From an uncultured Flavobacteriales bacterium (GTDB taxonomy: Bacteria; Bacteroidota; Bacteroidia; CAIKAF01): DNA of 64,000 bases. The position numbers were made by a program, and so were the translations under genes. The notes beneath the pieces are model-generated. The model was not told the origin of the DNA. It ran no database searches and saw only the letters and a list, made by a program, of their open reading frames with translations. The DNA lies in contig CAIKAF010000015.1 of the NCBI GenBank assembly GCA_903825395.1, forward strand, positions 1 to 64,000, given 5' to 3'. The stretch's first letter is position 1. The number at the start of each line of letters is the position of its first letter. Shown here piece by piece: positions 8,358-17,300 of this stretch.

Positions 8358-11300
8358 ATGTCGCATTCATTCAACCACCTTCATGTTCATACCCAGTTTT
8401 CGTTGTTGGATGGAGCTGCAGATATTTCTAAACTTTACGATAAAGCCATTGCCGATGGCATGAAAGGAATGGCCATCACCGACCATGGAAACATGTTTGG
8501 GGTCTTTAAATTTGTGGCTGAAGCCTGGAAACGCAAGGATGGAAATGGGAACCCCTTGGTTAAGCCCATTATCGGATGCGAATTTTACGTGGTACAAGAC
8601 CGGCACCGCCAAAGTTTCTCACGCGAGGAAAAAGATGTGCGTTACCATCAATTGATGCTGGCGAAAAACGAAGAAGGCTACAAAAATCTATGCAAGCTGA
8701 CCTCGCTCGGCTACATGGAAGGCATGTATGGAAAATATCCAAGAATTGACAAGGAGTTAATTCTTCAGTACCACAAGGGACTTATCGCCACCACCTGCTG
8801 CCTTGGTGCTGAAGTGCCCAAGGCCATCATGCAAAAAACAGAGGAAGAAGCCGAAGCCGTATTCAAATGGTGGCTGGATTTGTTTGGAGAAGATTACTAC
8901 ATCGAAATTCAACGGCATCAAATACCCGACCAAGAAAAAGTCAATGCCGTACTTCTAAAATGGGCGGCAAAATATCAAGTACCCATCATCGCTTCCAACG
9001 ACTCGCATTATGTCAACCAAGAAGACAGCAATGCCCATGATATATTGTTGTGCATTAATACCGGTGAGAAAAAAAGCACACCTACCATCAAGGAGTTTGT
9101 AGACGACGATATGATGTCGAAAGGAAAGCGCTTTGCTTTTTACAACGACCAATTCTTTTTTAAAACCGGACGGGAAATGGGCGAATTGTTTAAGGACTTA
9201 CCCCAAGCCCTAGAGCAAACCCGTGAAATTGTTGACAAAGTAGAAACCCTAAATCTGGAAAAGCAAATCTTGCTCCCCAACTTTCCCATTCCGGCGGGAT
9301 TCGTGGATCAAGATGCCTATCTGCGTCACATTACATTTCAAGGCGCCAAGGAACGGTATGGAGAAATTAGCGCCACGGTTGAAGAACGCTTGAACTTTGA
9401 GCTGTTCACCGTTCAGCAAATGGGCTTTGCCGGGTATTTCCTGATTGTTGCTGATTTCATCGATGCCGGTCGAAAGTTAGGCGTTTTAATTGGGCCCGGC
9501 AGAGGATCAGCCGCCGGCTCTGCCATTGCCTATTGCATCGGAATCACCAACATCGACCCTATTAAATACGATTTGCTGTTCGAACGGTTCCTAAACCCGG
9601 AACGGAAAAGCATGCCTGATATCGATACCGATTTTGACGATGCCGGTCGCCAAAAGGTCATCGATTATGTGGTGGATAAATATGGAAAAAACCAGGTGGC
9701 ACATATCATCACCTACGGCTCTATGGCGGCCAAAATGAGCATTAAAGACGTGGCCAGGGTGATGGACCTACCCATATCGGATTCCAATGCCCTATCCAAA
9801 TTGGTTCCAGAGAAACCGGGAATTTCCCTGAAACGGATTCTACGTGCACCTGAAGATGGAAAAGAAGGGCTAAAAGACAAAGAGAAACTGAGCGAAGATG
9901 AGCTGAAAGGCGTTCGCGAACTGCGGAAGCTGCTTTCAACACCGGGCTTAAGTTCCGACATCCTAAAAGAAGCCGAATTGCTGGAAGGCAGCGTGCGCAA
10001 TACCGGTATTCATGCCGCCGGTATCATCATCGCCCCTACCGATCTTACCGATTTAATTCCTGTAGCCTCGGCAAAAGATACCGATTTGTTGGTGACCCAA
10101 TACGACGGCTCAATCATTGAAAATGCCGGTGTCATTAAAATGGACTTCCTTGGGCTCAAAACCCTGAGCATTTTAAAATACGCCATCGAACTAATACAGG
10201 AAAACCATAAAATCAGCATTGATTTAGATTCCATTCCTCTGGACGACCAAAAAACATTTGAACTGTATCAAAAGGGGGAAACCAACGCCACCTTTCAATT
10301 TGAATCGGTCGGCATGCAGAAATACCTGCGGGAACTAAAGCCCGATAAACTCGAGGATTTAATTGCGATGAATGCCTTGTACAGGCCGGGTCCCTTGGAT
10401 TACATTCCCGAGTTTGTTGCCCGCAAGCACGGTAGAAAATCCATTGTGTACGACCTGCCCGATATGGAGGAATTCCTGAAGGAAACCTATGGCATTACGG
10501 TGTACCAGGAACAGGTGATGCTCTTGTCTCAAAAGCTGGCGGGCTTTACTAAAGGTCAGGCCGATACCTTGAGAAAGGCCATGGGTAAAAAACAAAAGGC
10601 CGTTCTAGATCAGCTGAAAGGCCTGTTTATGGAGGGCTGCGAAAAAAATGGACATCCCGCCAAAATATGCGAAAAGGTCTGGACCGACTGGGAGGCCTTT
10701 GCCAGCTATGCATTTAACAAATCGCACTCCACTTGTTATGCCTATGTAGCCTATCAAACCGCCTACCTTAAGGCGCATTATCCGGCAGAATACATGGCTT
10801 CGGTATTGTCCAACAACCTGAGCAACAGCGATAAGCTCATCTTCTTTATGGAAGAATGCCGAAGAATGGGATTAACCATATTAGGCCCCAACGTAAATGA
10901 ATCCATTACCAACTTTTCAGTAAATGCAAAAGGAGAAATCCGGTTTGGATTGGGTGCCATTAAAAATGTTGGAGAAGCGGCCGTTGAAGGCATCATTCAG
11001 GAACGGAAAGCAGCCGGACCATTTGAGGATGTATTTGATTTTCTAAAACGCGTCAATTTAAGCGCCGTAAACCGAAGGGTGATTGAAAATCTGGTGTTGG
11101 CCGGAGCCATGGATAGCCTCCCCCCACTCCACCGTGCTCAATATTTTGAAGAAGAAAATCCCGGCAGTGGTCCCTTTATCGAGCGCCTGGTGCGTTGGGG
11201 AACGTCCTTCCAAAATCAGGTGAAAAATGCGACTCCCAGTTTGTTTGGAGAAACCACCGCCGCTGAGGTGGCCTTACCCAATCCACCCAATTGCAACCCA

Positions 11301-11948
11301 TGGAACCCCATTGCTCAGTTGAAAAAGGAAAAGGAACTTACCGGGTTTTATTTGTCCGGGCATCCCTTGGATGATTTTCAATTTGAACTAAACCGGTTTT
11401 GCAACACGACCATTTCAAATCTGGAATCGTTGGATCACTTACTGGGCCAAACCATTACCCTGGGCGGTATTGTTGGCGATGTGGTGCACCGAACCACAAA
11501 AAATGGAAAGCCATTTGGCATTTTGAACGTGGAAGACCTAACGGGCACCACAGAAATCGCCTTGTTCGGAGATGATTATTTAAAATTCAAACCCTATTTA
11601 GAAACCGGGCTTTTTGTGTTTGTGCGGGGTTTGGTGCAACGGCGGTTTCGCGATTCAGACCAATTGGAATTAAAGGTGCAGCACATTGAATTGCTGAATG
11701 ATTTAAGGGCCAAACGCCTAAAAGAAATCACCTGTTCCATTCAACTAAAATCTGTGAATCCTGAATTTATTCAGTTTCTGCACAGCATTATCAAAGAACA
11801 CCCGGGCGATACCCTCTTGAAAATTCGAATTGCAGACCACGAATCAGAAACCATAGTTTCGTTGGAATCTGCTAAACTAAAAATTCATCCGGGCGATGAG
11901 GTGTTTGAGCTCCTTCAGGGAATTAAGGGGCTAACCCTGAAAGTGTAG
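8358..11948 (+). CDS. dnaE: DNA polymerase III alpha subunit
   Basis: Replicative C-family polymerase, 1196 residues. The N-terminal PHP domain begins HLHVHTQFSLLDG with intact metal-binding histidines. The palm contains GPGRGSAAGS and the catalytic PDIDTDF. The finger/beta-binding region includes RPGPLDYIPEFVARKHG and YAFNKSHSTCYA. An OB-fold follows near residues 1000-1075 (ITLGGIVGDVVHRTTKNGKPF). The intact PHP histidines suggest a possible metal-dependent proofreading activity, but that is inference. No related gene is co-transcribed. The first two codons of a longer reading (TTG 8337) overlap the promoter and are unlikely. Confidence 0.97.
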   Translation: MSHSFNHLHVHTQFSLLDGAADISKLYDKAIADGMKGMAITDHGNMFGVFKFVAEAWKRKDGNGNPLVKPIIGCEFYVVQDRHRQSFSREEKDVRYHQLMLAKNEEGYKNLCKLTSLGYMEGMYGKYPRIDKELILQYHKGLIATTCCLGAEVPKAIMQKTEEEAEAVFKWWLDLFGEDYYIEIQRHQIPDQEKVNAVLLKWAAKYQVPIIASNDSHYVNQEDSNAHDILLCINTGEKKSTPTIKEFVDDDMMSKGKRFAFYNDQFFFKTGREMGELFKDLPQALEQTREIVDKVETLNLEKQILLPNFPIPAGFVDQDAYLRHITFQGAKERYGEISATVEERLNFELFTVQQMGFAGYFLIVADFIDAGRKLGVLIGPGRGSAAGSAIAYCIGITNIDPIKYDLLFERFLNPERKSMPDIDTDFDDAGRQKVIDYVVDKYGKNQVAHIITYGSMAAKMSIKDVARVMDLPISDSNALSKLVPEKPGISLKRILRAPEDGKEGLKDKEKLSEDELKGVRELRKLLSTPGLSSDILKEAELLEGSVRNTGIHAAGIIIAPTDLTDLIPVASAKDTDLLVTQYDGSIIENAGVIKMDFLGLKTLSILKYAIELIQENHKISIDLDSIPLDDQKTFELYQKGETNATFQFESVGMQKYLRELKPDKLEDLIAMNALYRPGPLDYIPEFVARKHGRKSIVYDLPDMEEFLKETYGITVYQEQVMLLSQKLAGFTKGQADTLRKAMGKKQKAVLDQLKGLFMEGCEKNGHPAKICEKVWTDWEAFASYAFNKSHSTCYAYVAYQTAYLKAHYPAEYMASVLSNNLSNSDKLIFFMEECRRMGLTILGPNVNESITNFSVNAKGEIRFGLGAIKNVGEAAVEGIIQERKAAGPFEDVFDFLKRVNLSAVNRRVIENLVLAGAMDSLPPLHRAQYFEEENPGSGPFIERLVRWGTSFQNQVKNATPSLFGETTAAEVALPNPPNCNPWNPIAQLKKEKELTGFYLSGHPLDDFQFELNRFCNTTISNLESLDHLLGQTITLGGIVGDVVHRTTKNGKPFGILNVEDLTGTTEIALFGDDYLKFKPYLETGLFVFVRGLVQRRFRDSDQLELKVQHIELLNDLRAKRLKEITCSIQLKSVNPEFIQFLHSIIKEHPGDTLLKIRIADHESETIVSLESAKLKIHPGDEVFELLQGIKGLTLKV

Positions 11949-12229
11949 AGGAAAAAGCGTGCGGCCTTTGCGGTAAAGAATTGACAGCTATGCCTTAACG
12001 TATTTTTTACCACAAAGACCTCAATGTCGGCGCAAAGGGCACAGAGGATGGACCGAATAGCAAAAGTGCTCGAGGCTCCTTTGCAAACATTGCGGCTCCC
12101 CTTGCGGCCTTTGTGTTAAAAATTAGCCGGTGGGCAGGAATTCCCACCTTGTCCGCCTTTTTTGATTATTTTAAACCTTGTTTTTTGTATTTCCTATCCT
12201 GCGGCATTTGTTGCACTAAAATGAACAAA
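11949..12229. repeat. Intergenic with remnants of the CTTTGTG/CACAAAG repeat class
   Basis: Contains GCGGCCTTTGCGGTAAA at about 11960, TACCACAAAGACC at about 12008, GGCGCAAAGGGCACAGAGG at about 12030 and CTTGCGGCCTTTGTGTTAAA at about 12100. These are partly inverted copies of a motif that recurs at 35294-35340. A hairpin GGTGGG/CCCACC at about 12130-12150 precedes a T-run and might terminate dnaE transcription. No gene is visible. Confidence 0.45.
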
Positions 12230-12637
12230 TTAGGAGGAAAAGCGTTCAGCCAGCTTTTTAAGAAGGTGCCCTAAAAACTGCTCCAACGGTTTTGCGGCCA
12301 TCATTTGCATAAACGGATTCATATCGGCTTGAACGTTCATGCCCACTTCGGTGGTTTGTGGTTCTAGAGCCTTAATATTGATGCGCAGCTGGACCGGAAA
12401 CGGGATATTGTTGATGGTTTGCAGCAGCACCTTTTCAGAATCAGAAGCCTCGGCATTGATTTCCAATCCAATTTTACCCAAACTTCCCAACTTAAAGGAA
12501 CAGCGGCTTTCTTCGGCTTCAAATTGAGATACCGATTCAGGCATCAGTTCTTCCAAGTGGCGTAAATCAGAGAAAAAAGCCCGTACCTGATCGGCAGAAG
12601 CGCTCAATTGACGGGGATGAATGGGGATATTAAGCAT
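12230..12637 (-). CDS. SRPBCC-like protein (polyketide cyclase/START fold), probable
   Basis: A 135-residue soluble protein with the length and pattern of a small SRPBCC domain: a starting strand, a helix QVRAFFSDLRHLEELMPE near 18-35, alternating beta strands, and a long C-terminal helix (PFMQMMAAKPLEQFLGHLLKKLAERF). No catalytic residue can be named. It overlaps the end of pyrE by eight bases, so the two are translationally linked. Assignment rests on pattern rather than a diagnostic motif. Confidence 0.65.
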   Translation of the reverse strand: MLNIPIHPRQLSASADQVRAFFSDLRHLEELMPESVSQFEAEESRCSFKLGSLGKIGLEINAEASDSEKVLLQTINNIPFPVQLRINIKALEPQTTEVGMNVQADMNPFMQMMAAKPLEQFLGHLLKKLAERFSS

Positions 12638-13274
12638 GTTGATTCCAGGTTTCAGGTTGTTTGCGCCAAGCTCTAAGTTCTTCCATGTCCGTCACAGACA
12701 GTCCATTTTCTTCTTCGGCCACTTGAATTAAGTCGGCATAAGCCGACATTGTTTTTACCTGAACCTTAGACGCCTGAAAACGTACATCGGCCGTATCAAA
12801 GCCATACGAAAACAGAGCCAGCATGTGATGCACCGAGTGCCCGGCCAAGCGCAGCGCCTCAACCGCTTCCAAGCTGCTTTTCCCGGTCGAGATTAGATCT
12901 TCCACCACCAAAACCGGTCCAGGGGGGATATGACCTTCAATTTGACTTCCGGTCCCGTGGCTTTTGGGGGCAGACCTTACATAAGCAAAGGGCAGATTTA
13001 ATTGTTCTGCCAACAACACCCCATGTGCAATTCCACCGGTAGCCACTCCGACCACCGAGGCAAAAGGAATCTGGAAATCCAAGGCCAATTCCTTTAAATT
13101 CCGGGCGATAAAGGCCCGCAATTCAGGATAAGACAAGGTAAGCCGGTTGTCGCAATAAATGGGCGATTTCCAACCTGAAGCCCAAGTAAAGGGGGTTTGC
13201 GGTTGCAAACGAATTGCATTAATTTGCATTAATTTCCGGGCAAATTCCCGGGATGTTGAAGGACCGACGGACAT
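12630..13274 (-). CDS. pyrE: Orotate phosphoribosyltransferase
   Basis: Pyrimidine synthesis: orotate plus PRPP gives OMP. The PRPP-binding signature is VLVVEDLISTGKSS at about 121-134. Also conserved are FTWASGWKSPIYCDNR near the N-terminus and the flexible catalytic loop RSAPKSHGTG. It has 214 residues. Its ATG overlaps the ATG of the divergent NUDIX gene within a single CATG. A TACTTTTG promoter element ends only five bases before the ATG, so the mRNA may be leaderless. Confidence 0.96.
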   Translation of the reverse strand: MSVGPSTSREFARKLMQINAIRLQPQTPFTWASGWKSPIYCDNRLTLSYPELRAFIARNLKELALDFQIPFASVVGVATGGIAHGVLLAEQLNLPFAYVRSAPKSHGTGSQIEGHIPPGPVLVVEDLISTGKSSLEAVEALRLAGHSVHHMLALFSYGFDTADVRFQASKVQVKTMSAYADLIQVAEEENGLSVTDMEELRAWRKQPETWNQHA

Positions 13275-13923
13275 GGCTCAAAAGTATAAAGTTTTCATCA
13301 ACTCCTCGAGGTTGATTCTTATGGAAAGCCAGCTGCTGGAATTTGAACCGGCAGATGGCTTTGAAGTTCAACACTACCAATCCAAGAATCAACTGCTGCA
13401 CTGCATTGAAAAAATGGAATCGGAAGAGGCTCCTCTTTGCATCTGCATGCACAGTGAAGACATTGCTCAGCTCTGGCTCGATTTTAAATCGTTTTATTCT
13501 GTGGTTACGGCCGGAGGAGGATTGGTTGAAAATCCGGCAGGAGAGCTCTTGTTTATTTATCGAAATAAAAAATGGGATTTGCCAAAGGGGAAGAAAGAAA
13601 AGGGCGAGAGCATTCAAGGATCAGCGTTGCGCGAAGTGCAGGAAGAATGTGGGCTAAAGCATCTTGTTTTGGGGCGAAAACTCACTGCCACCTGGCATAC
13701 CTTTGGTGGAATCGAACACAGGAAATTGAAAAAAAGTGTGTGGTACCACATGTATTCGGCACAAGAGGAATTAATACCTCAATTTGAGGAGGGAATTACC
13801 AAAATTAAATGGGTGCCGGTTGAAGGGATACCCAAAAAGTTGAAAAAAGCCTATTCTAGCATTTCAGAAGTGATAGAAGCATATCAGAGCATATCTTGGC
13901 CAACAGACCTGCCTTTGGAATAG
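13273..13923 (+). CDS. NUDIX hydrolase
   Basis: About 216 residues. A complete Nudix box is present: GKKEKGE, seven residues SIQGSAL, then REVQEECGL, matching GX5EX7REUXEEXGU. It cleaves a nucleoside diphosphate linked to another moiety; the substrate is not predictable. The N-terminal ~75 residues (KYKVFINSSRLILM onward) form an extra domain seen in Bacteroidota members of this family. ATG 13273 is chosen because this N-terminal pattern begins there. It shares two start-codon bases with pyrE on the other strand. Confidence 0.92.
   Translation: MAQKYKVFINSSRLILMESQLLEFEPADGFEVQHYQSKNQLLHCIEKMESEEAPLCICMHSEDIAQLWLDFKSFYSVVTAGGGLVENPAGELLFIYRNKKWDLPKGKKEKGESIQGSALREVQEECGLKHLVLGRKLTATWHTFGGIEHRKLKKSVWYHMYSAQEELIPQFEEGITKIKWVPVEGIPKKLKKAYSSISEVIEAYQSISWPTDLPLE
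13279..13286 (-). promoter_or_regulatory. Putative -7 element TACTTTTG for pyrE
   Basis: TAnnTTTG match on the minus strand inside the first codons of the NUDIX gene. Its distance to the pyrE ATG suggests a leaderless or nearly leaderless transcript. Confidence 0.45.
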
Positions 13924-14058
13924 GAATGTGAGGTATGAACAGGCAGGTTAATTCGGCAAACCAGCTTCGCAATAGCTTTCAACCCATTGATTATCAAACC
14001 CTAATTAATAATTTCTTAGGAATCCTTTAAATTTCACGAAAAGCCGTATTTTTGCGCC

Positions 14059-14143
14059 GGAGAGATGGCAGAGTGGTCGATTGCGGCGGTCTTGAAAACC
14101 GTTGAGGGTAATACCTCCGGGGGTTCGAATCCCTCTCTCTCCG
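14059..14143 (+). tRNA. tRNA-Ser (anticodon TGA)
   Basis: Class II tRNA of 85 nt. Acceptor GGAGAGA pairs with TCTCTCC. The anticodon loop CTTGAAA gives TGA. A long variable arm (TTGAGGGTAATACCTCC) and the T-arm GGTTCGAATCC are present. CCA is not encoded. Confidence 0.97.
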
Positions 14144-14150
14144 CTGTTTA

Positions 14151-14182
14151 AAGCCCGCAACTTAGGTTGCGGGCTTTTTTTT
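14151..14182 (+). terminator. Rho-independent terminator after tRNA-Ser
   Basis: GC-rich hairpin AGCCCGCAAC / GTTGCGGGCT with a four-base loop, followed by a run of T, eight bases after the tRNA. Confidence 0.9.
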
Positions 14183-14189
14183 AAGATAG

Positions 14190-14321
14190 TCGGGGCAAAC
14201 CTACGTGTTTGCCCGGCAAAATGGGGCATACCTACGTGTTTGCCCGGCCTGGCAAAATTGGGGCAAACACGTAGGTTTGCCCGGCCCGGAAAAATTGGGG
14301 CAAACACGTAGGTTTGCCCCG
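14190..14321. repeat. Four-copy palindromic repeat, GGGCAAAC-type
   Basis: Four copies of an imperfect palindrome, GGGCAAAC or GGGCATAC joined by a short CTACGT/ACGTAG spacer to GTTTGCCC. They begin at about 14192, 14223, 14260 and 14297. The first two and the last two are in opposite orientation, so the block as a whole is a large inverted repeat. Related motifs occur at 15553-15580 and 44871-44940. Confidence 0.85.
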
Positions 14322-14346
14322 ACACCAATTCAAACATCTACCTTTG
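14313..14346 (+). promoter_or_regulatory. Promoter TTTG-N22-TACCTTTG for the MFS gene
   Basis: TTTG at 14313-14316 lies inside the last palindromic repeat copy and TACCTTTG at 14339-14346 follows. The ATG of the transporter is only four bases beyond, so the transcript is likely leaderless. Confidence 0.6.
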
Positions 14347-14349
14347 CCC

Positions 14350-15585
14350 ATGCCCTCCATACAACTTGGTCTAAAACAAAACGCGGCGCAATTTAGCCTA
14401 TTGGTGTTAATCAATGCCTTTGTTGGAGGCATGGTTGGAATGGAACGCAGCATCTTGCCCCGTTTGGCCGAAACCGTATATGGCCTCAATGCCAACTTGG
14501 CCATTCTTTCTTTTATCGCTGTATTCGGTTTGTTTAAAGCCGGAACCAACTACGTTACCGGCAGCTTAGCCGAGCGATTTGGCCGGAAAAACCTGCTGGT
14601 TGTAGGTTGGCTCATAGCTCTTCCTATCCCCTTTTTGCTCATGTACGCGCCGAATTGGAACTGGATTTTATTCGCCAATGCATTGTTGGGCATTCAACAG
14701 GGATTGACCTGGAGCAGCACTGTAGTCATGAAAATTGAGCTGGTCGGACCCAAACAGCGGGGATTGGCCATGGGAATCAACGAATCTGCCGGCTACCTTG
14801 CCTTGGGTGGGATGGCCTTTTTAAGCGGCTGGGCAGCCACCGAATTTGGCCTTGTCCCCTACCCTTTTTTCCTGGGAATTGCCTTGTCGATACTGGGCCT
14901 AATGCTCAGCGTATTTTTTGTTCGCGATACCCGAGCCTTTGCCCAGGCAGAGGCGGAACAAAGCCGCATTCCTATACTTCCTCGCATCGCCGCTCAAACA
15001 GCATGGAAACATCCAAATTTGGCCTCCATTTCTCAGGCCGGCATGGTCAACAACCTCAACGATGGGATGATTTGGGGCTTATTGCCGGTTTTACTGCTGC
15101 AAAAAGGATTCAGCTTAAACCAAATGGCATTGCTTGCAGCCATTTATCCGGCAGTTTGGGGCTTAGGGCAACTATTCACCGGAGCCTTGGCGGATGTCGT
15201 TTCAAAGAAGAAATTGCTGTTTTGGGGCATGCTGGTTCAGGGAATTTCCATTCCCATGCTGCTGCTGTTCAATTCGGTTCAGGCATTGGCATGGCCATTG
15301 GTGGTGCTGGGATTGGGTACTGCCGTGGTATATCCCACCTTTTTAGCTGGTATTTCTGAAAATACACATCCCAGTCAACGGCCTCAGGCCATAGGAACAT
15401 TTCGGCTGTGGCGCGATTTGGGCTATGTATTGGGGGCTGTGCTTAGTGGTTGGCTGGCCGACCGCTGGTCCATACCCATTGCCGTACTAAGCATCGCAGC
15501 GCTTACCCTGGCTTCTGGGCTTTGGCTGGGCTTGCGCATGAAAAACACCCGAACGGGCATACCTTTGAGTATGCCCCGACCGTAG
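14350..15585 (+). CDS. Major facilitator superfamily transporter
   Basis: Inner-membrane secondary transporter with about 12 predicted helices and 411 residues. The loop between helices 2 and 3 reads GSLAERFGRKNLLV, the MFS motif A, and a related GALADVVSKKKLLF occurs in the second half. Substrate unknown. ATG 14350 is chosen because a promoter element ends just before it. The last 14 or so residues (NTRTGIPLSMPRP) are encoded by a GGGCATAC-type inverted repeat, suggesting the reading frame now runs into a repeat past the original stop. Confidence 0.9.
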   Translation: MPSIQLGLKQNAAQFSLLVLINAFVGGMVGMERSILPRLAETVYGLNANLAILSFIAVFGLFKAGTNYVTGSLAERFGRKNLLVVGWLIALPIPFLLMYAPNWNWILFANALLGIQQGLTWSSTVVMKIELVGPKQRGLAMGINESAGYLALGGMAFLSGWAATEFGLVPYPFFLGIALSILGLMLSVFFVRDTRAFAQAEAEQSRIPILPRIAAQTAWKHPNLASISQAGMVNNLNDGMIWGLLPVLLLQKGFSLNQMALLAAIYPAVWGLGQLFTGALADVVSKKKLLFWGMLVQGISIPMLLLFNSVQALAWPLVVLGLGTAVVYPTFLAGISENTHPSQRPQAIGTFRLWRDLGYVLGAVLSGWLADRWSIPIAVLSIAALTLASGLWLGLRMKNTRTGIPLSMPRP

Positions 15586-15694
15586 GCAGGCCCCACCGTA
15601 TGTAGGCCACGTTAATGCAGGGCATGCCACGTTAACCACGTTAATGCAGGGCATGCCACGTTAACCACGTTAAGGCAGGGCATGCCCTGCCTCT
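15553..15694. repeat. Inverted repeat plus three 29-bp tandem repeats
   Basis: CGGGCATAC and GTATGCCCCG form an inverted repeat at 15554-15579. At 15608-15694 the unit beginning CACGTTAATGCAGGGCATGC and ending CACGTTAAC is repeated. Copies start at 15608, 15637 and 15666, the third diverged and ending in GCAGGGCATGCCCTGC, itself palindromic. The block lies between the MFS gene and the convergent secreted protein. Confidence 0.8.
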
Positions 15695-15696
15695 AC

Positions 15697-17214
15697 CTAA
15701 TACGTCAAAACCACCAGGCCATTCCCATTCCGAATTCCGGTTTGCATGGAGCTGTTGGTTACGCCTCCCACATAGCCCGAACCGCCGGCACCGGCCTTGC
15801 AATGGCAGGCTCCGCCCCCACCGTACCAGCCACCGCCGCCGCCGCCTACTGCTCCGCATCCGCATTCTCCACCGGCTACTCCACCCAACCCAAAACTACC
15901 GGCACCACAGCTAAAATTACAGGAATAGCCTCCCGGTTGTCCGCCGGCATTTTGAGTTCCGGGCGTGGGCTGGTTTCCGGTGTTGCAGGAACCGCTAGGA
16001 TTTCCACCGGTGCTTCCACCACCATGTCCGCCAAAGGTGTTTGCCGCTGAAGGACAAGTACTGCCTGCCCCGCCACCTCCACCGGCTACAATAATCCGGT
16101 CGTTCAAGGTACTACCGCCAACACGAACATCGGTGCCACCGCCACCGCCGCCAAATTCATTGGTGCTTACTGTTGGACCTCCCCCTCCATTCCATCCGCC
16201 TACCGTGGTAGTTCCGGCTCCACCCACATAAATGTTCAGGGTTTGCCCTGGACTCACCACCAGGTATCCGCTGGCGTATCCTCCCAAGCCCGCCCGACCG
16301 GTGTTCGGATCGCCGCCTTTGGCACCCCAACATTCAATTTTTAGGGAACAGACTGCCGCAGGAACCGTCCAGCTTTGGGGTCCGCCGGTATAATTAAACG
16401 TCACCGTGCTGTTGCCCAAGGGCTGGCAGTTCAACACCACCACACTGTCGGTGAACGATGCTGTACAGCCTTGAGCATCGGTAATGCTATGCTGAACCGC
16501 ATAGGTTCCGGCACTGCTCCATTGCGCAGTGGGACTAGCGCTGGAAGAACTGGCCGGATTCCCATTTTGAAACAGCCAGGCATGGCTAATGCCCTGCCCG
16601 GTTAAATTGGGAGTAAACAGCGTTGCGTAATTTGTTCCTGTAGGGTTGGGATTGATGCTAAAGGTACTGTCGGGCGCCTGAACCAACACCGACACACTGC
16701 GCTGGGCAGAATTTCCACATCCGTTTTGAGCCTGTACGGTAACCGTACCGCTCGAACTGCCAAAATTGACTATAATGGAGGTGTCGTTGTTGCTGCCTTG
16801 AATGCTGGCTCCGGAGGGAACGGTCCAGCTGTAGGTATTTGCGCCGGGAACTGAAGCAATGCTGTACACTTGATTGCTGGAATTCGGGCACAGTTGAGTG
16901 GGCCCCGTTAGGGTTCCGGGCTGAGCCGGCGGCTGGCTGCAATCGCAAACCACATTTCGCCAGGCATTGGGAATATAAATTTGAAGGCATTTTGTGCTGG
17001 TGTTGTAGATTTGAAGTCCCTCCTCCGGATTTTGTAGAGCATTCCGTTGAGCGGTAGTCAATTTATTCAGCAAAAACCCTCGGGTTGTATCGCTAAGCCG
17101 AAGCAAGACCGTAGAGGGCAGTCCTCCGGTGGTATCGCCTATAATTACGCCCTGAGCACGGACATTCGTCCATCCAAGTAGCAGAACAAGGAGAATGGAA
17201 ATGAGGTATTTCAT
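15697..17214 (-). CDS. Secreted protein with PKD-like domains and a glycine-rich domain
   Basis: A signal peptide (about 1-20, cleaved after VRAQ) precedes a short region common in Bacteroidota surface proteins (GFLLNKLTTAQRNAL and later GLQIYNTSTKCLQIY). Two Ig/PKD-like domains follow: about 95-180, with PGTLTGPTQLCP at its start, and 180-262. From about 265 to the end is a Gly-rich domain resembling the Gly_rich family, with strings of GGGGGG, several Cys and GGGGGWYGGGG. It has 505 residues and no obvious T9SS C-terminal domain; it ends GNGLVVLTY, as is usual for the Gly-rich family. Function unknown; likely adhesive or structural. Confidence 0.82.
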   Translation of the reverse strand: MKYLISILLVLLLGWTNVRAQGVIIGDTTGGLPSTVLLRLSDTTRGFLLNKLTTAQRNALQNPEEGLQIYNTSTKCLQIYIPNAWRNVVCDCSQPPAQPGTLTGPTQLCPNSSNQVYSIASVPGANTYSWTVPSGASIQGSNNDTSIIVNFGSSSGTVTVQAQNGCGNSAQRSVSVLVQAPDSTFSINPNPTGTNYATLFTPNLTGQGISHAWLFQNGNPASSSSASPTAQWSSAGTYAVQHSITDAQGCTASFTDSVVVLNCQPLGNSTVTFNYTGGPQSWTVPAAVCSLKIECWGAKGGDPNTGRAGLGGYASGYLVVSPGQTLNIYVGGAGTTTVGGWNGGGGPTVSTNEFGGGGGGTDVRVGGSTLNDRIIVAGGGGGAGSTCPSAANTFGGHGGGSTGGNPSGSCNTGNQPTPGTQNAGGQPGGYSCNFSCGAGSFGLGGVAGGECGCGAVGGGGGGWYGGGGACHCKAGAGGSGYVGGVTNSSMQTGIRNGNGLVVLTY

Positions 17215-17243
17215 ACGGAATAGGTTGAAATGTAAAGGATTAC

Positions 17244-17278
17244 CGAAGGTATGCTTTTGTTTTTGACTTTAAAACAAA
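17244..17278 (-). promoter_or_regulatory. Putative promoter TTTG-N23-TACCTTCG
   Basis: Minus strand, -33 TTTG at 17275-17278 and a one-mismatch -7 element at 17244-17251, about 30 bases upstream of the Gly-rich protein gene. Confidence 0.45.
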
Positions 17279-17300
17279 TAGGTTGAGGTCAAGAGCCGCC

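Noticed and set aside
14005-14337. Long open frames across the tRNA-Ser and palindromic repeat
   Set aside because: They run antisense or through the tRNA, its terminator and inverted repeats; no protein signature.
15876-16231. Plus-strand proline-rich open frames opposite the Gly-rich protein
   Set aside because: They are complements of the Gly-rich coding region; high-proline composition is a consequence of reading GGN codons from the other strand.
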